Positions 1 through 9,032 are shown, counted from the stretch's first letter. The stretch: 64,000 nt of DNA from a bacterium (GCA_028689495.1 JAQTWB010000003.1:27126-91125); one strand, 5' to 3'. Program-made: numbers and translations. Notes: generated by a model from the letters alone, not told the origin.

Positions 1-87
1 GCCGATACTTTCCACCTGCTCTTTTATCTGCAGGCGCGTATAAAGCTTTTCGTAACGTCGCGGAACCAGCCACTCAACTGAGGACAT
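1..87 (-). CDS. Partial unknown protein, 5' end only
   Basis: An ATG at 87 opens a minus-strand frame of 29 codons that is still open at the window edge; it begins MSSVEWLVPRRYEKLY. The start lies 5 bases past the stop of the small membrane protein gene (93-359), so the two are probably cotranscribed and translationally coupled. The N-terminus is charged and has no signal peptide or membrane segment. No good Shine-Dalgarno sequence is visible, which leaves the start uncertain. I do not recognise the family from this fragment. Confidence 0.45.
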   Translation of the reverse strand, partial: MSSVEWLVPRRYEKLYTRLQIKEQVESIG

Positions 88-92
88 ATGGT

Positions 93-359
93 TCAGCGAC
101 CACTGACGGCACTAAGTGGTGCCTGCCGCGGGTCGAGAATATCACGCCCCAAGGAAGAAGATGCCATGCGGTTTTCCCGATAAGCATCATAGTCAAGAAC
201 GCGGCCTTTCACTGAATAAAGATAAGCATCGATGTTGGCGAGGAAATAAGTCCCGACACTGCCAATAACAATCACCGAAAAAAACCAAACCCAGGCAAAA
301 GCCTGTCCGCACTTGGAATTTGCACAGTGCCCAGCTGAAGAATCTACTACTTCACTCAT
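93..359 (-). CDS. Small single-pass membrane protein, unknown
   Basis: 88 residues. Two cysteines near the N-terminus (CANSKC, residues 12-17) precede one clear hydrophobic segment at about residues 20-41, followed by a polar, basic tail of about 45 residues. A strong ribosome-binding site (GGGAGAG) sits about 6 bases before the ATG. The layout fits a small inner-membrane subunit or anchor; the spaced cysteine pair could bind metal, but that is inference. The partial gene at 1-87 follows within 5 bases, so its function may depend on that neighbour. No family is recognised. Confidence 0.6.
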   Translation of the reverse strand: MSEVVDSSAGHCANSKCGQAFAWVWFFSVIVIGSVGTYFLANIDAYLYSVKGRVLDYDAYRENRMASSSLGRDILDPRQAPLSAVSGR

Positions 360-775
360 CGTTGCTCTCCCTTAAAAAATCTATCTCTGGCCCTCTCCTG
401 CAAAATTCACAAGAAGATTAAGTGGCCCAAGCGAGGGGAATGTAAGGCAAAGCAAGCCAGTAAAACAAGAGATTTGCAGTTAATTTTTGCCAGAATGCCA
501 CTTTTTCACTAAAAGCCGCCCCTGGAAAAAATATCCTGATTTTGGGTTTATTCTGAGCAAAAAATTCGGTATTGTCGCCAGTCCGAGCAGGAAGATATAT
601 GACGATCTCCCTTCCTCCTCTGGTCGGCAGGGCGAATGCATCCTACCTGCCTGTAAATACTAGCTTTTTGCTCGCGACCCAAAATCTTGCCGGTGGAAAG
701 CATCCCTCTTTGAAAACTTGCCTTGGGTAATAAACCTGCTTGGACCTTCGACTGGCGCATAGCCGCGACAGCCGG
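360..775. other. Divergent intergenic region
   Basis: Separates the minus-strand membrane protein gene from the plus-strand GCS2-like gene. It must hold both promoters, but I cannot pick out a convincing pair of -35/-10 boxes, and a check for a sigma-54 type GG/GC pair with correct spacing failed. Short open frames here have no ribosome-binding site or recognisable content. Confidence 0.6.
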
Positions 776-821
776 AGGTCTGAGAATCAGACTTTATTTT
801 TTTGTTTTTTTGGAGGTTTTT
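776..821 (+). promoter_or_regulatory. Terminator-like hairpin directly upstream of the ribosome-binding site
   Basis: An 8-bp stem (776-783 with 787-794, loop GAA) is followed by a T-rich run (about 795-811, broken only by single A and G bases). This is the usual form of an intrinsic terminator, yet the Shine-Dalgarno GGAGG follows at once and the ATG is at 822. A terminator inside a 5' leader suggests attenuation of the downstream gene. Hairpin and T-run are seen; regulation is inferred. Confidence 0.45.
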
Positions 822-2357
822 ATGACTGGGTTACATAATGGGGACTATTTAGAGGAATGCCGGCAACAGCTGGAGAACCTGAGAATAGCCCTTAATGCTG
901 GGCTGGACAGCAATGTCTGGAAAATGGGTGCAGAGGTAGAAATACCCCTGATCGATCAGGGGACAGGCGAAACTGCCTTATCGGCTTTCGACTTATCGCA
1001 CAAAATTCACCAAGGTCAATTTTGCGACTGCGACAACTCTCCGGAATCTTTTCCCGGAAACCTCGAGCTTAACATCAAGCCCCAGGTAATCGGAGCGGAT
1101 TGTCTCAAAGAGATTGAACAGGAGATGATAAAAGCGCTAGTCGCCATCGGCTCTGCAAATATGACCACCGATATAAACGGCAACTTAGTCCGGGCCAAAC
1201 CGATATTCACGGGAATCAGCCCTGGGTTGACGGCAGAAATGTTTGGTGTGCTAACCACGCCCAAACAGCGCTATGTGCAGCTCAACAACACGCTAGACGC
1301 GTTGTTGAATGCACGCGGCGAAAGTGGGCAACTGCTGCAGTTCGTCTATGGCGATGGACACATAGTGCAATTGCCACGGATGAACCGCACCGATATCGGA
1401 ATGGGTTCATCCATCCAACCGCACATCGGTTGTCCGGCGAAAGACTTCGCCTGGCTGATGAACATCAGTCGCGCACTGATGGGCATCTTGCAAAGCGCCA
1501 CCGTCGCTTCGCCGAGGATTCTGGGACATAAGGTGCCGGGATACCAGGAAGGACGGATCTGGCTCTGGGAAGAGCTCATCCAGATGGTGGACTTTGACCC
1601 GATGATGGGCCGCGGTGGCTATCTGAAGGAAGGTACGACCGATGGACTGTATGAGGCCATCAAAGCACAGTTTGACAGCAACAGACCTCTGATACTCAAC
1701 CCGGAGTTGACGGAAGAATGTAACTGTCATCATCCACTTTCGGCACTGTGTCATTATATGGGCACTGGATGGTTCCACATCCGCCCCTGTGTGGCATTTG
1801 TCGATGGAGAATATCAGCCTCATGTAGAATTGAGGAACTTCTCAACCGGCCCCTCAATTCCCGACATGATGTCGCTATTGAGTGTGTATCTGGGGCTTGT
1901 GCTGTTCTTCAAAGACAAGGGTATCTCAGCGGAATCTCTTTTGTCATACGACGAGGCACGGGATAATTTCTACCATGCGGTAGAAAAAGGGCTTGATGCT
2001 GAACTCGCCTGGTGTGGAGAACGGTTTAAGGCTGACAAGTTGTTACTTGACGTCCTTCTGCCATACGCCCACCAGGGCTTGAAAGGTGCCGGTATCGATG
2101 ATGGTTATGTCGGCCATCTCGAGCGTTCTGTGGGGAAAAAATTGACAGCCGCGAGTTTCATCGACGCTGTTTACGAACAGTTTACCAATGTTCCGGAAGA
2201 TGTGGTCGGCAGAGGTCTGGCACTCTACATGAGTGACCGGCCATGCTCGCCAATCGCCGACTGGTGCGCAAGTGACGTTGGCGGCTATATTGCCAGCATC
2301 ACTTCTGAAGCTGTTCAAGACTGCGGCAACGCAACTCAGGAAGCGGCGTATTTTTAA
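822..2357 (+). CDS. GCS2-family carboxylate-amine ligase-like protein (paralogue 1)
   Basis: 511 residues from the ATG at 822, chosen because GGAGG stands 5 bases before it; an upstream in-frame extension from 723 crosses the leader hairpin and is not supported. The family makes gamma-glutamyl amide bonds with ATP, as in glutamate-cysteine ligase of the YbdK/GCS2 type. The metal/glutamate signature MGAEVEIPLID lies near residues 34-44, a GSSIQPHIG segment falls in the middle, and VELRNFSTGPS resembles the C-terminal substrate strand. It looks cytosolic, with no signal peptide. A second GCS2-like gene follows 240 bases downstream on the same strand, so the pair may act on related substrates. 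The substrate is unknown: glutathione precursor synthesis is one option, a peptide-like metabolite another. Confidence 0.7.
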   Translation: MTGLHNGDYLEECRQQLENLRIALNAGLDSNVWKMGAEVEIPLIDQGTGETALSAFDLSHKIHQGQFCDCDNSPESFPGNLELNIKPQVIGADCLKEIEQEMIKALVAIGSANMTTDINGNLVRAKPIFTGISPGLTAEMFGVLTTPKQRYVQLNNTLDALLNARGESGQLLQFVYGDGHIVQLPRMNRTDIGMGSSIQPHIGCPAKDFAWLMNISRALMGILQSATVASPRILGHKVPGYQEGRIWLWEELIQMVDFDPMMGRGGYLKEGTTDGLYEAIKAQFDSNRPLILNPELTEECNCHHPLSALCHYMGTGWFHIRPCVAFVDGEYQPHVELRNFSTGPSIPDMMSLLSVYLGLVLFFKDKGISAESLLSYDEARDNFYHAVEKGLDAELAWCGERFKADKLLLDVLLPYAHQGLKGAGIDDGYVGHLERSVGKKLTAASFIDAVYEQFTNVPEDVVGRGLALYMSDRPCSPIADWCASDVGGYIASITSEAVQDCGNATQEAAYF

Positions 2358-2378
2358 TTTTGACTTTCATGTTTGACA

Positions 2379-2405
2379 AGGTCGCGTTTACGAGGAACGC
2401 GACCT
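2379..2405. other. Strong inverted repeat after GCS2-like gene 1
   Basis: A perfect 10-bp stem (AGGTCGCGTT with its complement) and a 7-base loop start 22 bases after the stop codon. The bases that follow are not a T-run, so it is an imperfect intrinsic terminator or an mRNA 3'-end stabiliser. Confidence 0.45.
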
Positions 2406-2529
2406 CACTCAAAAACCATTTAAGGATTTTACCTGATTCTCAGCCTGCTTTAATTTTCTATAATTGCCCTATTGACCTCGGTGAGAAAACCGTCGTCCGC
2501 GGCAATACATAACGGGTAGATGCCTTCCG

Positions 2530-2596
2530 TCTTTAACCACACGGCCATAGCGCGGTGTGGTTAAAGAGAACGCCACAAACGTGGCAGGAGGTTTTT
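2530..2596 (+). promoter_or_regulatory. Two-hairpin leader before GCS2-like gene 2
   Basis: A perfect 13-bp stem (2530-2542 with 2555-2567) is followed after 4 bases by a second hairpin, GCCAC-loop-GTGGC (2572-2585, 4-base loop), whose last base abuts the Shine-Dalgarno AGGAGG (2586-2591). The same order and spacing recur before the gene at 36712. This fits a translation-controlling leader; the function is inferred. Confidence 0.5.
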
Positions 2597-4159
2597 ATGA
2601 ATGCAGTACCCACTGTCGCTGCTGAGCCGATTACGGCAAACAGCGTCCCCCGTTTTGCTGACCTGCAAATGCAGAAAGCGAAATACCTGATGCCTTGTTT
2701 GAACAGCATGGAAGATGCTCTTCGCTCAGGGATGTTCATCAATCGCAAGACCCAAAAAATTGGCGCCGAACTGGAGGTGTTCCTGGTCGACAGAGAAACA
2801 GGTGCTCCAGCCAATCTGGCAGTTGAAGTTGTCCGTGAGCTGGTCGCCATCTCTAAACAGTTCCAGCACGAAGCCACGCAAATACAGGTAGAATACAATG
2901 CCAGCGTATTCCGAATGCGCGAAGTGTGTTTCCAGAATCTGCGCGATGACATGCGTGATGCCCTGCAGCTAATCGATAGCATCGCCGCAAAATATGGAGC
3001 AATCAGTGTCGCCTGCGGCACCTTGCCTTCATCAAGCTACGATGACTTGTTGGGCAAGCGGGTCCTTATGACACCGCTTTCCCGTTATCGAACGATGAGC
3101 AGCACTGTCCAGGAAAGCCGGCTTGCATTGTTTGACGGCAAGGAAGACCCGCGAATAGTTATCCCGCAACACTCGCGAGATGTGTTCGAAATGCCAAAAG
3201 GAGTACATTTGCCCTGGCTAATCGGCTTGTTTTCTTCTTACCAAATGCACCTGGAAATTCCCTATGACAAATTCGGCAGGATCTACAACTGGTTTGTCGC
3301 GCTTGCCGGAATCCATCTCGGAGCTACTACCGGCTCCGGTGTATTTTGTGAGCGTCTGGTTGCAAAGGAAATTCGCTCCTGGATGTGGCGCTTCCTGATG
3401 GGTAAACAACTGGCCGGCTTTCCGGAAAGTTACCTGGAGGAAGATAACCTAGCCTTTGCTCAGTACATGCGCCGGGCGGTAGAAAAACACCCTGTGCTGC
3501 TCGACTTGAGCGTCAAGGGCGAATACCCGGATTTCGATAACTACGGTCATTTGAATCTGCACAACGGCACTGTCTGGGAACCTCTTCGCGGAGTACTTGG
3601 ACGTGAAGGTGACAAGTTGACAACTCGTATTGAAGTTCGCTGGCCAGCGAGTGGTCCAACTCCAGCGGACATGGTAGCACACACTGCCATGCTCTTTGCC
3701 GCCACTCTGGCTTTTGAAGGTGAAGCTCCAGCAAAGTTCGTTCCTTTTGGTGCAGCAAAAAAGCACTTCATGGATGCGAGTTTTTCTGGTCTTGATTTCA
3801 TCGCTCAATGGTCTGACGACTATTACAGTGTTCGTCACCTGCTGCTGAATATGATTATCCCCCGAGCTCGGGAAATTCTTCAGGACTTTGGTATCGACCT
3901 GTCGATTCTTGAGCCGGTGAAAAACTCTGTCAGCAAAGGTGTTACGCCAGCAGACTGGATAGGTGAAGCTTTCATCTTGCTTGTTAATGCCGGCTACACG
4001 CGGCAAATGGCGGGTCAGGTGTTAACGAAACGTATCAGTGAACCCGAACTAAAACTTCACCCTGAGGGCTTTGTCGCCTGGCCAAAACCAGCCGAAGCAT
4101 TCAAAAAAGACATCAGGGCGATGCAAAAAAGCGGGGAGGTGCAAGTTGCCAACTATTAA
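2597..4159 (+). CDS. GCS2-family carboxylate-amine ligase-like protein (paralogue 2)
   Basis: 520 residues; the ATG at 2597 has AGGAGG at ideal spacing. The signature IGAELEVFLVDRETGAP (about residues 53-69) is the GCS2-type N-terminal glutamate cluster. HLEIPYDKFGRIYNWF resembles the central histidine-containing strand, and RIEVRWPASGPTPADM matches the late substrate-binding element. It is a distant relative of the gene just upstream, with which only the motif order is shared. There is no signal peptide or membrane segment. Tandem, diverged copies suggest two different amide-forming steps or a heteromeric enzyme. The leader differs from that of paralogue 1, so control may differ. Confidence 0.7.
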   Translation: MNAVPTVAAEPITANSVPRFADLQMQKAKYLMPCLNSMEDALRSGMFINRKTQKIGAELEVFLVDRETGAPANLAVEVVRELVAISKQFQHEATQIQVEYNASVFRMREVCFQNLRDDMRDALQLIDSIAAKYGAISVACGTLPSSSYDDLLGKRVLMTPLSRYRTMSSTVQESRLALFDGKEDPRIVIPQHSRDVFEMPKGVHLPWLIGLFSSYQMHLEIPYDKFGRIYNWFVALAGIHLGATTGSGVFCERLVAKEIRSWMWRFLMGKQLAGFPESYLEEDNLAFAQYMRRAVEKHPVLLDLSVKGEYPDFDNYGHLNLHNGTVWEPLRGVLGREGDKLTTRIEVRWPASGPTPADMVAHTAMLFAATLAFEGEAPAKFVPFGAAKKHFMDASFSGLDFIAQWSDDYYSVRHLLLNMIIPRAREILQDFGIDLSILEPVKNSVSKGVTPADWIGEAFILLVNAGYTRQMAGQVLTKRISEPELKLHPEGFVAWPKPAEAFKKDIRAMQKSGEVQVANY

Positions 4160-4222
4160 ACGGCACTCGCCTCGGCGTTTCAGGCGAACAAAAATCCCAA
4201 ACATCGAATCGGCAGACAAGGC

Positions 4223-4250
4223 GGCCAATTGTCAATATAGACAATTGGCC
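4223..4250 (+). terminator. Perfect 11-bp hairpin downstream of GCS2-like gene 2
   Basis: GGCCAATTGTC pairs with its exact complement across a 6-base loop, 63 bases after the stop. No T-run follows, so intrinsic termination is uncertain. Confidence 0.4.
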
Positions 4251-4300
4251 CCTCGCTTCGTTCTTTGCTGGGGGAAAATACTTGCTTTCATTCATCAACG

Positions 4301-4338
4301 AAAAAAGGCGGCAGATAACGCTCGCGTTACCTGCCGCC
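4301..4338 (-). terminator. Intrinsic terminator of the folD-gcv operon
   Basis: Read on the minus strand, an 8-bp GC-rich arm (GGCGGCAG and complement), one mismatch and five more pairs close a CGAG loop, followed directly by six T. It lies 65 bases beyond the gcvPB stop. Confidence 0.8.
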
Positions 4339-4403
4339 CATAGGAGCTTCATGCTTCTCAGGTTATAAAGAAGGTTTTCTTCTCTTTACCCCAATTACCG
4401 AAA

Positions 4404-5933
4404 TCACCTCTCCATCATCTGCCAATTCAACACCGGCTTTCTCGCCGCTGCAGTTTCATCCAGACGACCAACTGGCGATGAATAAGGTGCATCGTGAAAA
4501 ATTTCCGGTGTCTCCTCAACTTCCCGGGCAATTTCCAGCATCGCATCACAGAAGGCATCAAGCGAGTCTTTCGACTCTGACTCGGTCGGTTCAATCATCA
4601 AGGCATTCTTGACGTGCAGCGGAAAATACACGGTTGGAGGATGAAAGCCGTAATCAATCAACCGCTTGGCGACATCTATAGTCGAAACATGGTGCACCTG
4701 CTGCTTTGAATCAGTAAATACCGCTTCATGCAGATGAGGCTGCTTCAGGCAAAGCTCATAATCCTTTTCCAACCGGGCCCTGACATAGTTGGCATTAAGA
4801 ACTGCCTTTTCACTGACTTGTTGCAACCCTTTTCCACCGAGACGCAGAATAAACGCATAAGAACGAACAAACACACCAAAATTGCCAACGAACTCCCGCA
4901 TCAGACCGATGCTGTCGGTATCTACGACATCGCGATCAAGTCTATAATAAGGCTGTCCGTCTACCCCCTTGATTTTTTCAATTCGTGGATATGGCAAAAA
5001 TGGTTTCAAGCGATCACTCACCGCCACAGGTCCGGCACCTGGCCCGCCCCCGCCATGCGGCTGGGAAAAAGTTTTGTGCAGGTTAATATGCAGGGCATCA
5101 ACACCAAAATCGCCAGGACGAGCATGACCAAGAAGTGCGTTCAAATTCGCGCCGTCCATATAGACGTACCCGCCAGCGGCATGAATGATTTCAGCAATCT
5201 CCTCAATCCCTGTCTCAAAAAGCCCCAACGTGTTGGGATTGGTGATCATAATCCCACCGATGCTGTCATCCATCGCCTGGCGCACATCATCTGCCCTGAG
5301 AATTCCTTCCGGGCCCGAAGCGATCTGCTTTGTCTTGAGTCCGGCGACAGTGCATGTCGCGGGATTAGTGCCGTGAGCACTGTCCGGAATAAGAATCGTA
5401 TCCCTTTTTGAACCGGCTTTCTCCAGCCCTTTGCGGATCATCATCACACCGGCAAGTTCTCCATGAGCGCCAGCCGCTGGCACAAGAGTCACCCCAGCAA
5501 GACCTGTGACAATTCGCAAGGCATCACCAAGCTCATACATCAACTGCAAAGCACCCTGCGCCAGGTGCTCGGGGGTTTCCGGGTGCAGATGAGCAAAACC
5601 CGGCAGACGAACCAACGACTCATGCACACGAGGGTTATATTTCATCGTGCATGACCCAAGTGGATAGCCATGAACTTCAACACTGGCGTTAAGTCGCGAA
5701 AGCCTGGTGAAGTGCCTGACAACGTCCACTTCCGAAAGTTCCGGAAGCAAAATATCGTCGTCCCTTCTAAGCTCAGCCGGGATACCCGCAATGAGCTCGG
5801 CCACAGCCACCTTGGGCTCGGGCAAATTGACCCCAGAACGCCCGTGTCTTGACTTCTCAAACGACAGGGCCTCACCACCACCCAATCTCATCCCGACCGA
5901 TGGTTTGCTTTCTCTTTTTGTTGCTGGTCGCAC
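4404..5933 (-). CDS. gcvPB: Glycine dehydrogenase (decarboxylating) subunit 2
   Basis: 509 residues. It is the PLP-binding half of the two-subunit P-protein, which decarboxylates glycine and passes the aminomethyl group to the lipoyl arm of GcvH. The PLP lysine is K287 in HINLHKTFSQPHGG, followed by the glycine-rich loop; the SAHGTNPA element near residue 185 is also family-typical. The start is a GTG at 5933 with AGGAG 8 bases upstream. It is the last gene of folD-gcvT-gcvH-gcvPA-gcvPB, 33 bases after gcvPA and before a clear terminator. Length is normal for the split form. Confidence 0.95.
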   Translation of the reverse strand: MRPATKRESKPSVGMRLGGGEALSFEKSRHGRSGVNLPEPKVAVAELIAGIPAELRRDDDILLPELSEVDVVRHFTRLSRLNASVEVHGYPLGSCTMKYNPRVHESLVRLPGFAHLHPETPEHLAQGALQLMYELGDALRIVTGLAGVTLVPAAGAHGELAGVMMIRKGLEKAGSKRDTILIPDSAHGTNPATCTVAGLKTKQIASGPEGILRADDVRQAMDDSIGGIMITNPNTLGLFETGIEEIAEIIHAAGGYVYMDGANLNALLGHARPGDFGVDALHINLHKTFSQPHGGGGPGAGPVAVSDRLKPFLPYPRIEKIKGVDGQPYYRLDRDVVDTDSIGLMREFVGNFGVFVRSYAFILRLGGKGLQQVSEKAVLNANYVRARLEKDYELCLKQPHLHEAVFTDSKQQVHHVSTIDVAKRLIDYGFHPPTVYFPLHVKNALMIEPTESESKDSLDAFCDAMLEIAREVEETPEIFHDAPYSSPVGRLDETAAARKPVLNWQMMER

Positions 5934-5966
5934 TTTAAATATCTCCTGACGAATATTTTTATTTAC

Positions 5967-7367
5967 CTAAACAGCCCGAACGATGGATCTGATCGCATTA
6001 CCCAGTCGGTGGACAGAGTCTTCGGTATTCATTTCAGAAGCCGAGATCAGAAAACAATCGCGCAAACTTTCATCAGACGAATCGACAAGCGGTCCGACCA
6101 TAATTCCGTGCCCCTCTTCTAGTCGTTCGAGCAAATGGGCGGCGCGATTACCCGCCTCACCCAGTGAACGACACTCGGCAGCAGAGACAACAAACTCGTT
6201 AAACACCGGCCCGGTAAAACGAAGCTCAACACCGACATCCAGCAGTTCTTCGCGCAACTGTCGCGCCCGATCGAGGTTCAAAAATGCAAGCTGCTTCAGG
6301 CCACTTTTGCCATATTGCGAAAGATAAATTGTCACACAAAGCGCAAGAAGCTGGTTATTCGTGCAAATATTGGAAGTGGCTTTGTCGCGCCTGATATGCT
6401 GCTCCCTCGTTGACAAAGTCAGCACGAAACCTCTCGTCCCTTCGCTATCAACGGTCTGCCCACAAAGACGACCCGGCATCTGGCGGATAAATGTCGAACG
6501 GGCCGCCATAAAACCGCACCAAGGTCCACTATATGACAGTGGCACACCAAAACTCTGCAAATCGCCAACAGCCACATCAGCACCAAGTGCACCCGGAGAC
6601 TTATACAACGCCAGCGCAAGTGGCTCCGTTGTATAACTAATCAGTAGAGCCTTGCTTCCCGCCATTTTATCGCGAACAGCAGCAATATCTTCAAAGACGC
6701 CAAAGGAATTCGGATACCCGACAACTATCGCCGCGACATTGGCCAGTTGTTCGGTGGAAAAAGAGCTGTAATCGAGCTGACCGCTATCCTGGGCGAAAGG
6801 CACTGTCTCAATCTGCAGTTCAGGAAACCACTGTAAGCCCCCTCTCACTACTTCACGCGCCCGACGCGGCAATGACTCCGCCAGTAAAATTCGGTTAGCT
6901 CCCTTATTAACTCGAAGTGCGAGTTTAACAGCCTCCAACATCGACGTGGCCCCGTCATACAGACCGGCATTTGCCACCTCCATTCCCATCAAGGACGAAA
7001 CCATGCTCTGAAATTCAAAAATAGCCTGCAATGTCCCTTGAGCGATCTCCGGTTGATATGGAGTATAACTTGTCAGGAACTCACCGCGTTGAACGATTTG
7101 ATCGACAACAGCTGGTATATAGTGGCGTCCCCCGGCAGCGGCAAGAAAACTGTCACTGCCTGAAGCCCTGTTTCGCCCCGCCAAAGCCGTAAAATATTCA
7201 ACGATATCCTGCTCAGACATTGCCGTGGGCAAACCTTCCAGGTCGTTGGCCATCTCGCGAATATGCCGGGGAATACCACGGAAAAGCTCTTCAACATTTT
7301 TTGCGCCAATCACATCGAGCATTTCTTGCTGCTCGTCAGCACAACAGGGAATATATGGGTGAGACAC
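5967..7367 (-). CDS. gcvPA: Glycine dehydrogenase (decarboxylating) subunit 1
   Basis: 466 residues, beginning MSHPYIPCCADEQQEMLDVIG. It is the non-PLP-lysine half of the split P-protein, forming an alpha2beta2 enzyme with GcvPB. Family features include YTPYQPEIAQGTLQAIFEFQ near residue 100, a NAGLYDGATS segment and GVPLSYSGPWCGF. It sits between gcvH and gcvPB in a tight minus-strand operon. Length matches the family (about 440-470). No anomalies seen. Confidence 0.95.
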   Translation of the reverse strand: MSHPYIPCCADEQQEMLDVIGAKNVEELFRGIPRHIREMANDLEGLPTAMSEQDIVEYFTALAGRNRASGSDSFLAAAGGRHYIPAVVDQIVQRGEFLTSYTPYQPEIAQGTLQAIFEFQSMVSSLMGMEVANAGLYDGATSMLEAVKLALRVNKGANRILLAESLPRRAREVVRGGLQWFPELQIETVPFAQDSGQLDYSSFSTEQLANVAAIVVGYPNSFGVFEDIAAVRDKMAGSKALLISYTTEPLALALYKSPGALGADVAVGDLQSFGVPLSYSGPWCGFMAARSTFIRQMPGRLCGQTVDSEGTRGFVLTLSTREQHIRRDKATSNICTNNQLLALCVTIYLSQYGKSGLKQLAFLNLDRARQLREELLDVGVELRFTGPVFNEFVVSAAECRSLGEAGNRAAHLLERLEEGHGIMVGPLVDSSDESLRDCFLISASEMNTEDSVHRLGNAIRSIVRAV

Positions 7368-7426
7368 TTTCTTTTTGTTCCTTACTGTCTTTTGGACTTC
7401 ATCAATTATAGGGAAGGGATTTGAAA

Positions 7427-7816
7427 CTACTTGGAGGATTCCGCGACAAAAGCCTTGTAATCATCAGCCGACATAAGCTTGTTGTAATCGGCATCATTAT
7501 TTGCCCGCAACAGAACCAACCATCCGCCATCAAATGGAGCCGTATTAAGCAGTTCGGGAGCATCGGCCAACTGCTCGTTCACCGAGACTACTTCTCCATC
7601 AAACGGCGCATAAACATCACTGACTGCCTTTACTGATTCAACCGTCATAAACGACTGCCCTGCTTTCACGCTGCTGCCAGGCTGAGGCAAATCAACATAA
7701 ACAACGTCTCCTAATTCAGATTGGGCATAATCGGAGATACCAACGCGAAAACCGTCCGTCTCCTTCTTCGCCCACTCATGTTCCTGGCTGTAACGACAAT
7801 CAGCTCTGGTTTCCAT
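7427..7816 (-). CDS. gcvH: Glycine cleavage system H protein
   Basis: 129 residues from the ATG at 7816, preferred over an ATG-rich upstream extension because GGAG lies 6 bases before it and METRADCRYSQEHEW gives the usual N-terminus. H protein carries the aminomethyl group on a lipoyl-lysine between P, T and L proteins. The lipoylation site is K63 in TVESVKAVSDVYAP. It lies between gcvT and gcvPA; the L protein (lipoamide dehydrogenase) is not encoded here. Confidence 0.95.
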   Translation of the reverse strand: METRADCRYSQEHEWAKKETDGFRVGISDYAQSELGDVVYVDLPQPGSSVKAGQSFMTVESVKAVSDVYAPFDGEVVSVNEQLADAPELLNTAPFDGGWLVLLRANNDADYNKLMSADDYKAFVAESSK

Positions 7817-7891
7817 TTTTACTCCATTCATTAATCGGGAAAGCCCCGAAAACATTAATACCCGAGAACAATTATACTGGTGAGATACTTG

Positions 7892-9028
7892 TTATTTCTT
7901 GCGACTATATAAAGGCAGCTGCTCGACGCGAATCGGCAAATCCCTTCCTCTGACCGAGGCTGTCAAAGACATTCCCGGCTCAGCACAATCAACATCAACC
8001 ATCATCATCCCCACTGCCTTGCCAAGCGTTGGTGTCATAGTACCACTTGTAACAACCCCAACTTTCCTTCCGCCCGAATTAAAGATCTCTGCTCCATCGC
8101 GGACGATACCACGACCATCGACAGAAAAACCGATAAGCTTCTGCGACAGGCCCTTTTCCTGCTCCGCCAATAATGCCTCACGGCCAATAAAGTCTCCTTT
8201 GGCAAACTTGACTACCCAGCCTACCCCGCAGGACAGCGCATTCCAGTTATCGTTCAGCTCGTGTCCATAAAGCGGATAGCTGGCCTCAAGTCGCAAGGTG
8301 TCTCGCGCACCAAGGCCAATCGGTTTGGCTCCCAAATCCTGCCCCGCGGCCAGCAGCGCCTTCCAGAAATCCGAAGCGGCAGATTCAGGCAAAAATACCT
8401 CGAATCCATCTTCTCCGGTATAACCGGTGCGAGCGACTATCGTCGCAACTTCAATCTGATTATTCGTCCAAACGAGGCAATGATGCGAAAAAGGCCTCCA
8501 GGCATCTATTGTCAAATCTTCACTGGCAAATAACCGGCTCATCAGAGTCTGAGCCTGTGGACCCTGAACTGCAATCTGAGCATACTCAGCCGAGCGATTT
8601 TCAATCTTCACGTCATCAATGAGATGCTCAAGCATCCAGGCAAAGTCTTTGTCGGTATTCGAAGCGTTGACACAAACAAGAAAATTATCTTTAGCCAGGC
8701 AATAGACAATAATGTCATCAACGACCCCACCCGTAGGGCGAACAAACAAAGAGTAATGAGCTCGGCCGGGAACAAGCTTGCTGACATCATTCGATGTCAC
8801 ATATTGCAAATATTCGAGAGCACGCTCTCCAGAAACGAATATCTCACCCATATGGCTGACATCGAATAACCCGACATGCTGGCGAACGCAGTTATGTTCC
8901 TCTATCACCCCACTGTACAGCACCGGCATCTCCCAACCGCCAAAAGGCACAAATTTGGCTCCAAGGTCAGCATGAGCCTGATAAAGTGGTGTTCGCCGCA
9001 AATCCGCGGACTCTTCTGCAACCGACAT
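7892..9028 (-). CDS. gcvT: Aminomethyltransferase (glycine cleavage T protein)
   Basis: 378 residues. It transfers the methylene group from aminomethyl-lipoyl-GcvH to tetrahydrofolate and releases ammonia. Visible family motifs are FDVSHMGEI near residue 60, ARTGYTGEDGFEVF near 195, and GLGARDTLRLEASYPLYG near 240. The start is the ATG at 9028 with GAGGAG about 10 bases upstream; an adjacent TTG at 9031 is the alternative. It begins 5 bases before the end of folD, so the methylene-tetrahydrofolate producer and user are coupled. Length is normal (about 360-380). Confidence 0.95.
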   Translation of the reverse strand: MSVAEESADLRRTPLYQAHADLGAKFVPFGGWEMPVLYSGVIEEHNCVRQHVGLFDVSHMGEIFVSGERALEYLQYVTSNDVSKLVPGRAHYSLFVRPTGGVVDDIIVYCLAKDNFLVCVNASNTDKDFAWMLEHLIDDVKIENRSAEYAQIAVQGPQAQTLMSRLFASEDLTIDAWRPFSHHCLVWTNNQIEVATIVARTGYTGEDGFEVFLPESAASDFWKALLAAGQDLGAKPIGLGARDTLRLEASYPLYGHELNDNWNALSCGVGWVVKFAKGDFIGREALLAEQEKGLSQKLIGFSVDGRGIVRDGAEIFNSGGRKVGVVTSGTMTPTLGKAVGMMMVDVDCAEPGMSLTASVRGRDLPIRVEQLPLYSRKK

Positions 9029-9032
9029 CAAC

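Noticed and set aside
360..450. Sigma-54 promoter upstream of the small membrane protein
   Set aside because: The GG and GC doublets are one base too close for a -24/-12 promoter.
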